A stretch of 11,909 nucleotides of DNA from an uncultured Burkholderiales bacterium (GTDB taxonomy: Bacteria; Pseudomonadota; Gammaproteobacteria; Burkholderiales; Burkholderiaceae_E), in assembly GCA_903898725.1 (NCBI GenBank), contig CAIUGQ010000301.1, positions 1 to 11,909 on the forward strand, written 5' to 3'. Of the stretch, positions 6,869 to 11,909 are shown piece by piece. The notes beneath the pieces are model-generated. The model ran no database searches. It was not told where the DNA came from and saw only the letters and a program-made list of their open reading frames with translations. The position numbers were made by a program, and so were the translations under genes. Within the stretch, counting starts at the first letter, position 1. Each line of letters begins with the position of its first letter.

Positions 6869-7824
6869 GCACCGCTCGCGCGTTCCTTGGGCTGTCGCAC
6901 ACGCCGCTGATGGACCTGAACCCGGTGGCGGCCGAGGTCCGCCACGACATCGACACGCTCATCGCGGCGGTGCGCGGCGCGGTGCTCGACTGGGCGCCCG
7001 AGCTGATCGTGCTGATCGGTCCGGACCACTACAACGGATTCTTCAACGCGCTGATGCCGCCCTTCTGCATCGGCGACGCGGCGTCCTCCGTCGGCGACTA
7101 CACCACGCCTGCCGGTCCGCTGAACGTGGATGCCGAGGCCGCGATCGCGCTGGCCACCCATCTGATGGACGCCGACTTCGACATCGCGGTGTCGCGCCGC
7201 ATGCGGGTCGATCACGGCTTCGCGCAGGCCCTCCAGCTGGTCTGGGGCGGGCTCGCGACACCACCGATCGTGCCGCTGTTCATGAACGCGGTCGCACAGC
7301 CGGGCATCCCCCGACTGCGCCGCTGCCGCGCGCTCGGCGAGTCGATCGGCCGCTTCCTCGACACCCTGCCGCGCCGCACGCTGCTGATCGGCTCGGGCGG
7401 TCTGTCGCACGAGCCGCCGGTACCGACCCTCGCCCATCCGGACGCCGGCGTGCGCGAGCGGATCACCGTCGGGCGCGAGCCGACGGCGGCCGAACGCGAC
7501 GCCAAGACGGCGCGCGTGATGGCCGCCGGCGTCGCGCTCGCGGCAGGCGACACGACGATGAAGCCGCTGGCGCCCGACTGGGACCGCCGCTGGATGGACG
7601 CGATCGCCGACGGGCGCCTCGATGCGCTGTGCGCGCTCGACGAGGTCGGCATCACCCGCGATGCCGGCCTGTCCGCGCACGAATCGAAGACCTGGCTGAT
7701 CGCGCGCGCCGCGATGCCCGCCCCGCCCACCCCGCTCGCCTGCCCGGTGCGCGGCTACCGCGCGATCCCCGAATGGATCGCCGGCTACGGCGCCCTGTTC
7801 ATGCATACCGGAGCCCCGCGATGA
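6865..7824 (+). CDS. mhpB: 2,3-dihydroxyphenylpropionate 1,2-dioxygenase (extradiol, LigB type)
   Basis: A 319-residue protein (E. coli MhpB 314). It is an iron(II) ring-cleavage enzyme that opens 2,3-dihydroxyphenylpropionate or dihydroxycinnamate to 2-hydroxy-6-oxonona-diene(triene)dioate. Family blocks in order: GLSHTPLMDLNP (iron-binding His near residue 12), GPDHYNGFFNALMPPFC (52-68), VDHGFAQ with H117, and GSGGLSHEPPVP with H182. H117 and H182 correspond to the catalytic H115 and H179 of E. coli MhpB. The C terminus YRAIPEWIAGYGALF is also typical. The start at 6865 has AGGAGG 4 bp upstream and overlaps the mhpA stop as ATGA, suggesting translational coupling; the same overlap recurs with mhpD. 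Confidence 0.95.
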   Translation: MSTARAFLGLSHTPLMDLNPVAAEVRHDIDTLIAAVRGAVLDWAPELIVLIGPDHYNGFFNALMPPFCIGDAASSVGDYTTPAGPLNVDAEAAIALATHLMDADFDIAVSRRMRVDHGFAQALQLVWGGLATPPIVPLFMNAVAQPGIPRLRRCRALGESIGRFLDTLPRRTLLIGSGGLSHEPPVPTLAHPDAGVRERITVGREPTAAERDAKTARVMAAGVALAAGDTTMKPLAPDWDRRWMDAIADGRLDALCALDEVGITRDAGLSAHESKTWLIARAAMPAPPTPLACPVRGYRAIPEWIAGYGALFMHTGAPR

Positions 7825-8615
7825 CCCAGCACGCCACCCCGACCACCCTCTTCGCCTCGCGGCTGCGCGAAGCCGAACGCACCGGCGTCCCGATCGACCC
7901 CCTGCGCGACGCCGTCCCGCATGCCGACGAGGCCCTCGCCTATGCGGTGCAGCGCTGCAACGTCGATCACTGGGTCGCGCAGGGCCGCCGCATCGTCGGG
8001 CGCAAGATCGGCCTGACCGCGCCCGCCGTGCAGCGACAGCTCGGCGTCGACCAGCCCGACTTCGGCACGCTCTTCGCCGACATGGTGCTGGGTGACGACG
8101 AGCCGATCCCGGTTGCACGGACTCAGCAGCCGAAGGTCGAGACCGAGGTCGCGCTGATGCTCGAGCGCGACCTGCCCGATGCCGACACCACCGTGCTCGA
8201 ACTGATCCGCGCGGTCGCCTACGCGCTGCCCGCGATCGAGGTCGTCGGCAGCCGGATCCGCGACTGGAACATCCGGTTCGTCGATACCGTGGCCGACAAC
8301 GCATCGGCCGGCCTCGTGGTGCTGGGCGGCGTGCCGACGCGCCTCGACGGCCTCGACCTGAAGCTGTGCGCGATGACCACCGTGCGCGGGACCGAGACGG
8401 TCTCCACCGGCGTCGGCGCGGCCTGCCTCGGCCACCCGCTGGTGGCCGCGACCTGGCTGGCCCGCAAGATGGCCTCGCTCGGCCAGCCGCTGCGCGCGGG
8501 CGACCTTGTGATGACCGGTGCGCTCGGACCGATGGTGCCGGCGCGTCCGGGCGACCGGTTCGAGGGCCGGATCGCGGGGCTGGGCAGCGTGGTGGCGCGC
8601 TTCGCCGAGGCCTGA
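7821..8615 (+). CDS. mhpD: 2-hydroxypenta-2,4-dienoate hydratase (2-keto-4-pentenoate hydratase)
   Basis: A 264-residue protein (E. coli MhpD 269) of the fumarylacetoacetate hydrolase-related hydratase family. It adds water to 2-hydroxypenta-2,4-dienoate to give 4-hydroxy-2-oxovalerate. Near-identical family blocks are GRRIVGRKIGLTAPAVQRQL, GVDQPDFGTLFADM, ALPAIEVVGSRIRDW, FVDTVADNAS and LARKMASLGQPLRAGD. E107, E109 and E140 are the acidic residues placed where the family binds Mg2+. The start overlaps the mhpB stop as ATGA at 7821-7824. The oddity is the context: in the usual mhp order, mhpC lies between mhpB and mhpD, but here B is joined directly to D, and no mhpF or mhpE follows. The next gene is convergent. 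Confidence 0.95.
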   Translation: MTQHATPTTLFASRLREAERTGVPIDPLRDAVPHADEALAYAVQRCNVDHWVAQGRRIVGRKIGLTAPAVQRQLGVDQPDFGTLFADMVLGDDEPIPVARTQQPKVETEVALMLERDLPDADTTVLELIRAVAYALPAIEVVGSRIRDWNIRFVDTVADNASAGLVVLGGVPTRLDGLDLKLCAMTTVRGTETVSTGVGAACLGHPLVAATWLARKMASLGQPLRAGDLVMTGALGPMVPARPGDRFEGRIAGLGSVVARFAEA

Positions 8616-8617
8616 GG

Positions 8618-8705
8618 GCCGCGCTCAGCGCGACAGACTCGGCGCCGGCACGTCCCGTGCCGCCGCGCTCAGCGCGACAGACTCGGCGCCGGCACGTCCC
8701 GCGCC
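8618..8705. repeat. Perfect-length tandem duplication, two 44-bp units
   Basis: Units 8618-8661 and 8662-8705 differ at one base (T at 8658, C at 8702), and similarity continues to 8710. The unit holds the last 11 codons and the stop of the small DUF2783-like gene; the stop at 8669-8671 lies in the second unit. The first unit is therefore an untranslated copy of the gene end, placed in the gap before the convergent mhpD stop. Because 44 is not a multiple of 3, the copy is in another frame. Each unit includes GCGCTCAGCGC, a short inverted repeat. Confidence 0.95.
8646..8662. terminator. Possible hairpin between convergent genes
   Basis: CGGCAC (8646-8651) and GTGCCG (8657-8662) form a 6-bp stem around a 5-base loop. 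It lies between the convergent stops of mhpD and the small DUF2783-like gene. There is no T-tract on either strand, so intrinsic termination is doubtful. The one base that differs between the 44-bp repeat units perfects this stem in the first unit; the second has a mismatch. Confidence 0.3.
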
Positions 8706-8878
8706 GCCGCCTCGAGCGCCTCCCGACACCGTGACGCGTCGCCCACGGCCTCCATCAGCAGCAGCGCGAGCCGTGCGAGGAACAGGCTCTCCCGATCGCG
8801 GCCGACGGCGGTGATCGCGAGCGCACAGTCGCGGTAGAGCGCATCGCGCGCTTCGGGGGACAGGGTGGGCTGCGTCAT
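8669..8878 (-). CDS. Small DUF2783/MhaB-like partner protein of the adjacent flavin hydroxylase
   Basis: A 69-residue, mostly helical, cysteine-poor protein (one Cys in YRDCALA and one in RCREALE). The pattern ALYRDCALAITAVGRDRES..LARLALLLMEAVGD...REALEAA follows what I remember of the DUF2783 family (YxxLIxAHxGLsxexSxxLNARLxLLLANHIGD...REAL). Its start (8876-8878) overlaps the stop of the upstream flavoprotein as ATGA, so the two are made together. In Pseudomonas putida 3-hydroxyphenylacetate 6-hydroxylase consists of a large flavoprotein, MhaA, and a very small coupling protein, MhaB; the size and linkage here match that arrangement. Function as a coupling protein is inference. The gene end is duplicated in the 44-bp tandem repeat; the duplication leaves the protein unchanged. 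Confidence 0.75.
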   Translation of the reverse strand: MTQPTLSPEARDALYRDCALAITAVGRDRESLFLARLALLLMEAVGDASRCREALEAAARDVPAPSLSR

Positions 8879-10593
8879 CGGAGCTCCCGGGGTTGCAGGC
8901 ACCGCGCGCGATCGAGCGCGGTGTCGAGGGTGGCGGCATCGGGCCGACGCCAGCGCCCGGCCACATGGCCGTCCGGCCGCAGCAGCACGATCGTGCCGTC
9001 GAGTGCGCCCCAGCGCGTCGCCGCGATGCGCTCGCCCGCGACCGCATCGTCGACGACCCTCACCCGCCCGTCCGTCCGAACAGCGTCCCCGTCGGCCGCC
9101 ACCTCGACGGTGCGGACCGGCAGCGCGCCATGCTCGAGCGTGCGCAGCCGCGCGTCGAGCGCGGGATCGATCGACCCGCTCGCCGGATCGACGAAGGCGA
9201 GCACCGTCCAGGCACCGCCGAGCAGCGCACTCAGGTGAGTCGCGCCGGCCGGTCCGCGTACCGGTGCCTCGAGCGGCGGGTCGCCCGGGACCGGTCCGTT
9301 CGTGACCCGGTCCGATCCGACCGACAACGGCGTGTCGGGATAGCCGATCGGCATCGTCTGACGGGGATTGGCGAGCTGTGCGATCGTCGGATGCCGATGC
9401 GCGAGCGTGATCGCCGCCTCGCGCAGCAGCGCGAAGCCGCGCGAGGGCGGCGCCATGAATTCGGTGCTCTGGATCGCGCTCGCCGCGTTCACGCGGAACG
9501 CATGACTCCGCTCGAGATCGTAGCTGTCGAGCAGCGCATCGCCACCCAGGCCGCGAACCACGGACGCCAGCTTCCAGCCGAGGTTGTGCGCATCCTCGAA
9601 GCCCGAATTCAGGCCACGGACACCGAAGATCGGCATCGCGTGAGCGGCGTTTCCGGCGAACAGGACACGGCCGTGGCGGTAGCGCTCGAGGCTCATCGCG
9701 CCGGCCCGATAGGCGCTGATCCAGACGATCTCCCACGGCAGATCGCCCTCGCCGATCATGTCGAGGTGCCGCTGCACGAAGGCCGCCACCTGCTCCGGCC
9801 GGAGCGCCGCCTCCAGGTCCGCGTCGTCGGGGATCTGGTAGTCCAGCCGCCACAGGTCGTCGGGCTGCTTGTGCATCAGCACCGTCGAGCCGGGATTCGA
9901 GGGCGGGTCGAACCAGGCGCGACGTTCGGCGGGGTACGCGCTCGGCAGCGTGATGTCGACGATCACGTACTTGCCCTCGAACGCGGTGCCCTCGAGCTTC
10001 AGGCCCATCGACCTGCGCACATGGCTCTGACCGCCGTCGCAGGCCACCAGCCAGTCGGCATCCATCGCGTAGTCGACGCCGCCGCAGCGCACCGTCATCG
10101 CGACGCCCTCGCCGTCGGCCTCGGCGCGGACGAGCTCGCTGCCCCAGCGGATCTCGATCAGTCCGGGATGGGCCGCCGCAGCCTCGACCAGGTACTGCTC
10201 GATCCAGTACTGCTGCAGGTTGATCATCGGCGGCAGCCGCTGCAGGGCGTCGTGGGGCATGCCGAAGCGCAGGATCTCGTCGGTGCCGTGGAAGCTGCGC
10301 CCCCCCTGCCAGGGCAGGCCCCGTGCGAGATGCGCATCGAGCGCGCCGAGTTCGCCGAGGATCTCGAGGCTGCGCCGCGAGATGCAGATCGCCCGGCTGC
10401 CCTCGCACACGGTGGTGTCGGCCTCGATCACGACCGAGGGCACGCCCCAGCTCGCCAGGGCGAGGGCCGTCGCGAGACCGACGGGCCCGCCACCTGCGAT
10501 CGCGACGCGATGCCGCCGGGGGTCGCGCCCCGCGTCGAGCGGGGGCGGCGCTGCGGGGTGCTCGATGTAGACGAAGGGGCCGATGCGATCCAT
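8875..10593 (-). CDS. MhaA-like FAD-dependent aromatic hydroxylase
   Basis: A 572-residue class A flavin monooxygenase of the MhpA/MhaA/PheA group, distinct from the MhpA in this window. GGGPVG (34-39) binds the ADP part of FAD, CDGG (185-188) is the DG motif, and the third motif reads AGNAAHAMPIFGVRGLNSGFEDAHNLGWKLA (split: AGNAAHAMPIFGVRG at 313-327, then LNSGFEDAHNLGWKLA). The Asp of the usual GD motif is Asn315. A C-terminal thioredoxin-like domain spans about 430-560. It would hydroxylate a phenolic acid with NAD(P)H and O2; pairing with the small downstream protein suggests 3-hydroxyphenylacetate to homogentisate, but no homogentisate genes are present to confirm it. The start MDRIGPFVYIEHP is typical for the group, though its ribosome binding site is weak. 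The gap to the upstream lipoprotein gene is 51 bp. Confidence 0.85.
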   Translation of the reverse strand: MDRIGPFVYIEHPAAPPPLDAGRDPRRHRVAIAGGGPVGLATALALASWGVPSVVIEADTTVCEGSRAICISRRSLEILGELGALDAHLARGLPWQGGRSFHGTDEILRFGMPHDALQRLPPMINLQQYWIEQYLVEAAAAHPGLIEIRWGSELVRAEADGEGVAMTVRCGGVDYAMDADWLVACDGGQSHVRRSMGLKLEGTAFEGKYVIVDITLPSAYPAERRAWFDPPSNPGSTVLMHKQPDDLWRLDYQIPDDADLEAALRPEQVAAFVQRHLDMIGEGDLPWEIVWISAYRAGAMSLERYRHGRVLFAGNAAHAMPIFGVRGLNSGFEDAHNLGWKLASVVRGLGGDALLDSYDLERSHAFRVNAASAIQSTEFMAPPSRGFALLREAAITLAHRHPTIAQLANPRQTMPIGYPDTPLSVGSDRVTNGPVPGDPPLEAPVRGPAGATHLSALLGGAWTVLAFVDPASGSIDPALDARLRTLEHGALPVRTVEVAADGDAVRTDGRVRVVDDAVAGERIAATRWGALDGTIVLLRPDGHVAGRWRRPDAATLDTALDRARCLQPRELR

Positions 10594-10609
10594 GGAGACG
10601 TCCGGTGAG

Positions 10610-10638
10610 GCGGCGATGCCGTACCGGATTGTCGCCGC
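10610..10638. promoter_or_regulatory. Inverted repeat upstream of the MhaA-like gene
   Basis: GCGGCGA (10610-10616) and TCGCCGC (10632-10638) form a 7-bp inverted repeat with a 15-base spacer, filling most of the 51-bp gap between the lipoprotein stop and the hydroxylase start. It could be a terminator stem or an operator for the hydroxylase. Neither a T-tract nor a recognisable regulator motif is present. Confidence 0.3.
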
Positions 10639-10644
10639 TCGCCG

Positions 10645-10992
10645 TCAGAACGCGGTGATGCAGCCCACCGAGGTGACCGACACGACCGCACCCGACACCC
10701 CACGTCCGGTGACCTGATAGCAGTACCGGTAGCCGCCGATCACGCTCGCATCCACCAGCGTCGTGGCACCGACACGTGCGAGCGGATAGCCGTCGCGAAC
10801 GACGTCGTAGGCGACCGCCACCGGATCGAAGCTCCAGTCGAGCTGGACCGCGTCGGGGCCGATCCGGGTCAGGGTGAGGCCCAGACCGGCGACGGGCGGC
10901 GGACCCGGGTCGTAGTGGTGACCGCCACCGCAGGCGGACAGCGCCAGCGCGAGAGGCAGCACGACGGCCAGGAGGCGCTTTCGGGTCGTCAT
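10645..10992 (-). CDS. Small lipoprotein with fibronectin type III-like domain
   Basis: A 115-residue protein. Residues 1-21 are a lipoprotein signal: basic MTTRKR, a hydrophobic core, then the lipobox L18-S-A-C21; Gly at +2 predicts release to the outer membrane. After a Gly/His/Pro-rich linker (GGGHHYDPGPPP), residues ~37-112 look like one fibronectin type III domain: LTLTRIGPDAVQLDWSFD, then YDVVRDG, then YRYCYQVTGRGVSG. Two cysteines (in YRYCYQ and VGCITAF) could form a disulfide. GGAG lies 6 bp before the ATG. The upstream secreted-protein gene ends 13 bp before this start, so the two are probably one operon. Function is unknown; a binding or surface-display role is only a guess from the fold. 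Confidence 0.7.
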   Translation of the reverse strand: MTTRKRLLAVVLPLALALSACGGGHHYDPGPPPVAGLGLTLTRIGPDAVQLDWSFDPVAVAYDVVRDGYPLARVGATTLVDASVIGGYRYCYQVTGRGVSGAVVSVTSVGCITAF

Positions 10993-11005
10993 CGCGATCT
11001 CCGGC

Positions 11006-11749
11006 TCAGCGCGCCGCGGCGCTGATGGCGCCGACGGTGCTCGAGGTGGCGGGCGCGACGACCGAGACGGTCAGCCGCGAGGTGCTCAGGTACAGCAGCG
11101 GCCGGCCGGTACCACCGACCGCGTCGATGCGGACGTAGAACACCCGGTCGAACTCGCCGGAGGTCGGGAACGCGACCATCCGTGCGGCCGCGGGCAGGCG
11201 GTCGCCGTCGATGACGCCGGTGGCACCACGCAGGTCCGCCGTCAGCGCCGCCTGGTTGAGCTGGACCCAGCCCGCCTGGACCGTGAAGGCGCCCGCCCGC
11301 GCATCGGCGACGAACTCGACCGACTCGCGGTACATGCGCCCCTGACCGCCGTCGGAGACGACCAGTCGCGCGGTGGCGACCGGCATCTCGAGCAGGGTGT
11401 CTCCGATCCGCACCCGGAACGCGCGGATCGCGCGGTCGTAGCGGCCGGTCCAGGGATCGGGATCCGCGTCGCCGACCGTGTCGTCGTAGTTCAGTTCGAA
11501 GGACACGGCGCCGCTTCGGACGTCCTCTGCGCGAAGCGGTGCGTCGGCAGGCAGGGCAGCGAGCGTCGTCTCGGCCGGGACCTTGAACGGGGCATCGCCG
11601 CGCAGTCGGACCTCTGCGGCGGCGGCGGGTGCGGCGACGGCGAGCAGGCCCGCGCAGAGCACGCCGAGGGCGGCAAGGGCTCGGACAGTGAGGGGTCGCG
11701 AGCCCGGGCGGGCGTGGCTGCGAGTGGGGCGCAACGGACGGGCAGGCAT
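11006..11749 (-). CDS. Secreted protein of unknown function
   Basis: A 247-residue protein that I do not recognise. The N terminus has a long Arg/Pro-rich n-region (1-23), a hydrophobic core (24-42) and a Sec-type cleavage site after AAAA (about 45/46, before EVRLRGDAP). The mature part has no cysteine and alternates short polar and hydrophobic stretches (SGAVSFELNYDD, FRVRIGDTLLEM, VFYVRIDAVGG, LLYLSTSRLTVSVV), suggesting a beta-sandwich. DDTVGDADPDPWTGRYD is acidic and could bind calcium. The hydrophobic Ala/Ser-rich C terminus lacks charges typical of a PEP-CTERM or LPXTG tail. GGAG lies 10 bp before the ATG. The overlapping longer frame starting at 11855 is not coding-like. It sits first in an apparent run with the fibronectin-like lipoprotein. 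Confidence 0.65.
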   Translation of the reverse strand: MPARPLRPTRSHARPGSRPLTVRALAALGVLCAGLLAVAAPAAAAEVRLRGDAPFKVPAETTLAALPADAPLRAEDVRSGAVSFELNYDDTVGDADPDPWTGRYDRAIRAFRVRIGDTLLEMPVATARLVVSDGGQGRMYRESVEFVADARAGAFTVQAGWVQLNQAALTADLRGATGVIDGDRLPAAARMVAFPTSGEFDRVFYVRIDAVGGTGRPLLYLSTSRLTVSVVAPATSSTVGAISAAAR

Positions 11750-11909
11750 GACGGAGCGTCTCCAGGTGAGCGACGTGACGGTTCAACGGCGCCCTCACGG
11801 CGTTCGTGGACCGCGCGGGACGGCGACTTTGCAAGCAGCGGTAACGGCCCTGCATGCCGCGTGCCCAGTGCGGACAGGCCCGGCCCGGCGCGAGGTGTCA
11901 GCGATCGCG
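11750..11909. other. Upstream region of the secreted-protein gene
   Basis: The 160 bp to the window edge contain no gene I can support. The promoter for the leftward pair should be here, but no convincing -35/-10 pair is visible. GGAG-CGT-CTCC at 11753-11763 is a small inverted repeat covering the ribosome binding site, which might modulate translation. Confidence 0.3.

Noticed and set aside
8625..9047. Alternative frame ending in the same tail as the DUF2783-like protein
   Set aside because: It shares the tail only because the 44-bp duplication puts the copied codons into a different frame; the rest is antisense or shadow sequence of the flavoprotein.
10989..11855. Leftward ORF of 288 codons overlapping the secreted protein
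   Set aside because: It is Arg-rich without motifs and out of frame with the protein that has a clear signal peptide and ribosome binding site.
1..11909. Mobile element, CRISPR, toxin-antitoxin or defence system
   Set aside because: No transposase, integrase, nuclease, regularly spaced repeats or toxin-like small gene pair was found; the only tandem repeat is the two-unit duplication at 8618-8705.

Overview
The window is about 70% G+C, tightly packed, and carries protein families typical of an aerobic betaproteobacterium. The best guess is Burkholderiales, made from gene content and composition only. No RNA genes, transposases, phage genes or CRISPR arrays are visible. No gene-free stretch exceeds about 200 bp.

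Left part (1-4242). The window opens inside a gene whose C-terminal part is a rhodanese domain, probably fused to a metallo-beta-lactamase-fold persulfide dioxygenase-like module lying outside. Convergent to it, 13 bp away, is an Aer-type redox/energy-taxis receptor (PAS, membrane hairpin, HAMP, MCP signalling domain). Behind that, on the same strand, is a beta-class carbonic anhydrase. Divergent from the anhydrase is an MBL-fold hydrolase of unknown substrate, whose stop codon overlaps the stop of the next gene in a shared CTAG.

Centre (4239-8615). This is a recognisable 3-(3-hydroxyphenyl)propionate (3HPP) meta-cleavage module. An IclR-family MhpR regulator is transcribed leftward. mhpA (flavin hydroxylase), mhpB (extradiol dioxygenase) and mhpD (2-hydroxypentadienoate hydratase) run rightward as an operon whose genes overlap by ATGA. 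The divergent control region contains two GTGCAC half-sites separated by 3 bp, the same architecture as the MhpR operator known from E. coli. mhpC, the hydrolase needed between MhpB and MhpD, is absent from the operon, as are mhpE and mhpF.

Right part (8616-11909). Convergent to mhpD is a second flavoprotein hydroxylase overlapping a 69-aa partner of DUF2783/MhaB-like appearance. The pair resembles the two-component 3-hydroxyphenylacetate 6-hydroxylase MhaAB. The junction with mhpD carries a 44-bp tandem duplication that copies the end of the small gene. Upstream on the same strand lie a small lipoprotein with a fibronectin-III-like fold and a secreted protein that I cannot identify.

Overall this looks like an aromatic-acid catabolic region with two hydroxylases, placed next to housekeeping and taxis genes. 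I see no convincing new defence or mobile system. The points worth a second look are the conserved operator, the incomplete pathway, the second hydroxylase with its coupling protein and altered FAD motif, the 44-bp duplication, and the unidentified secreted pair.
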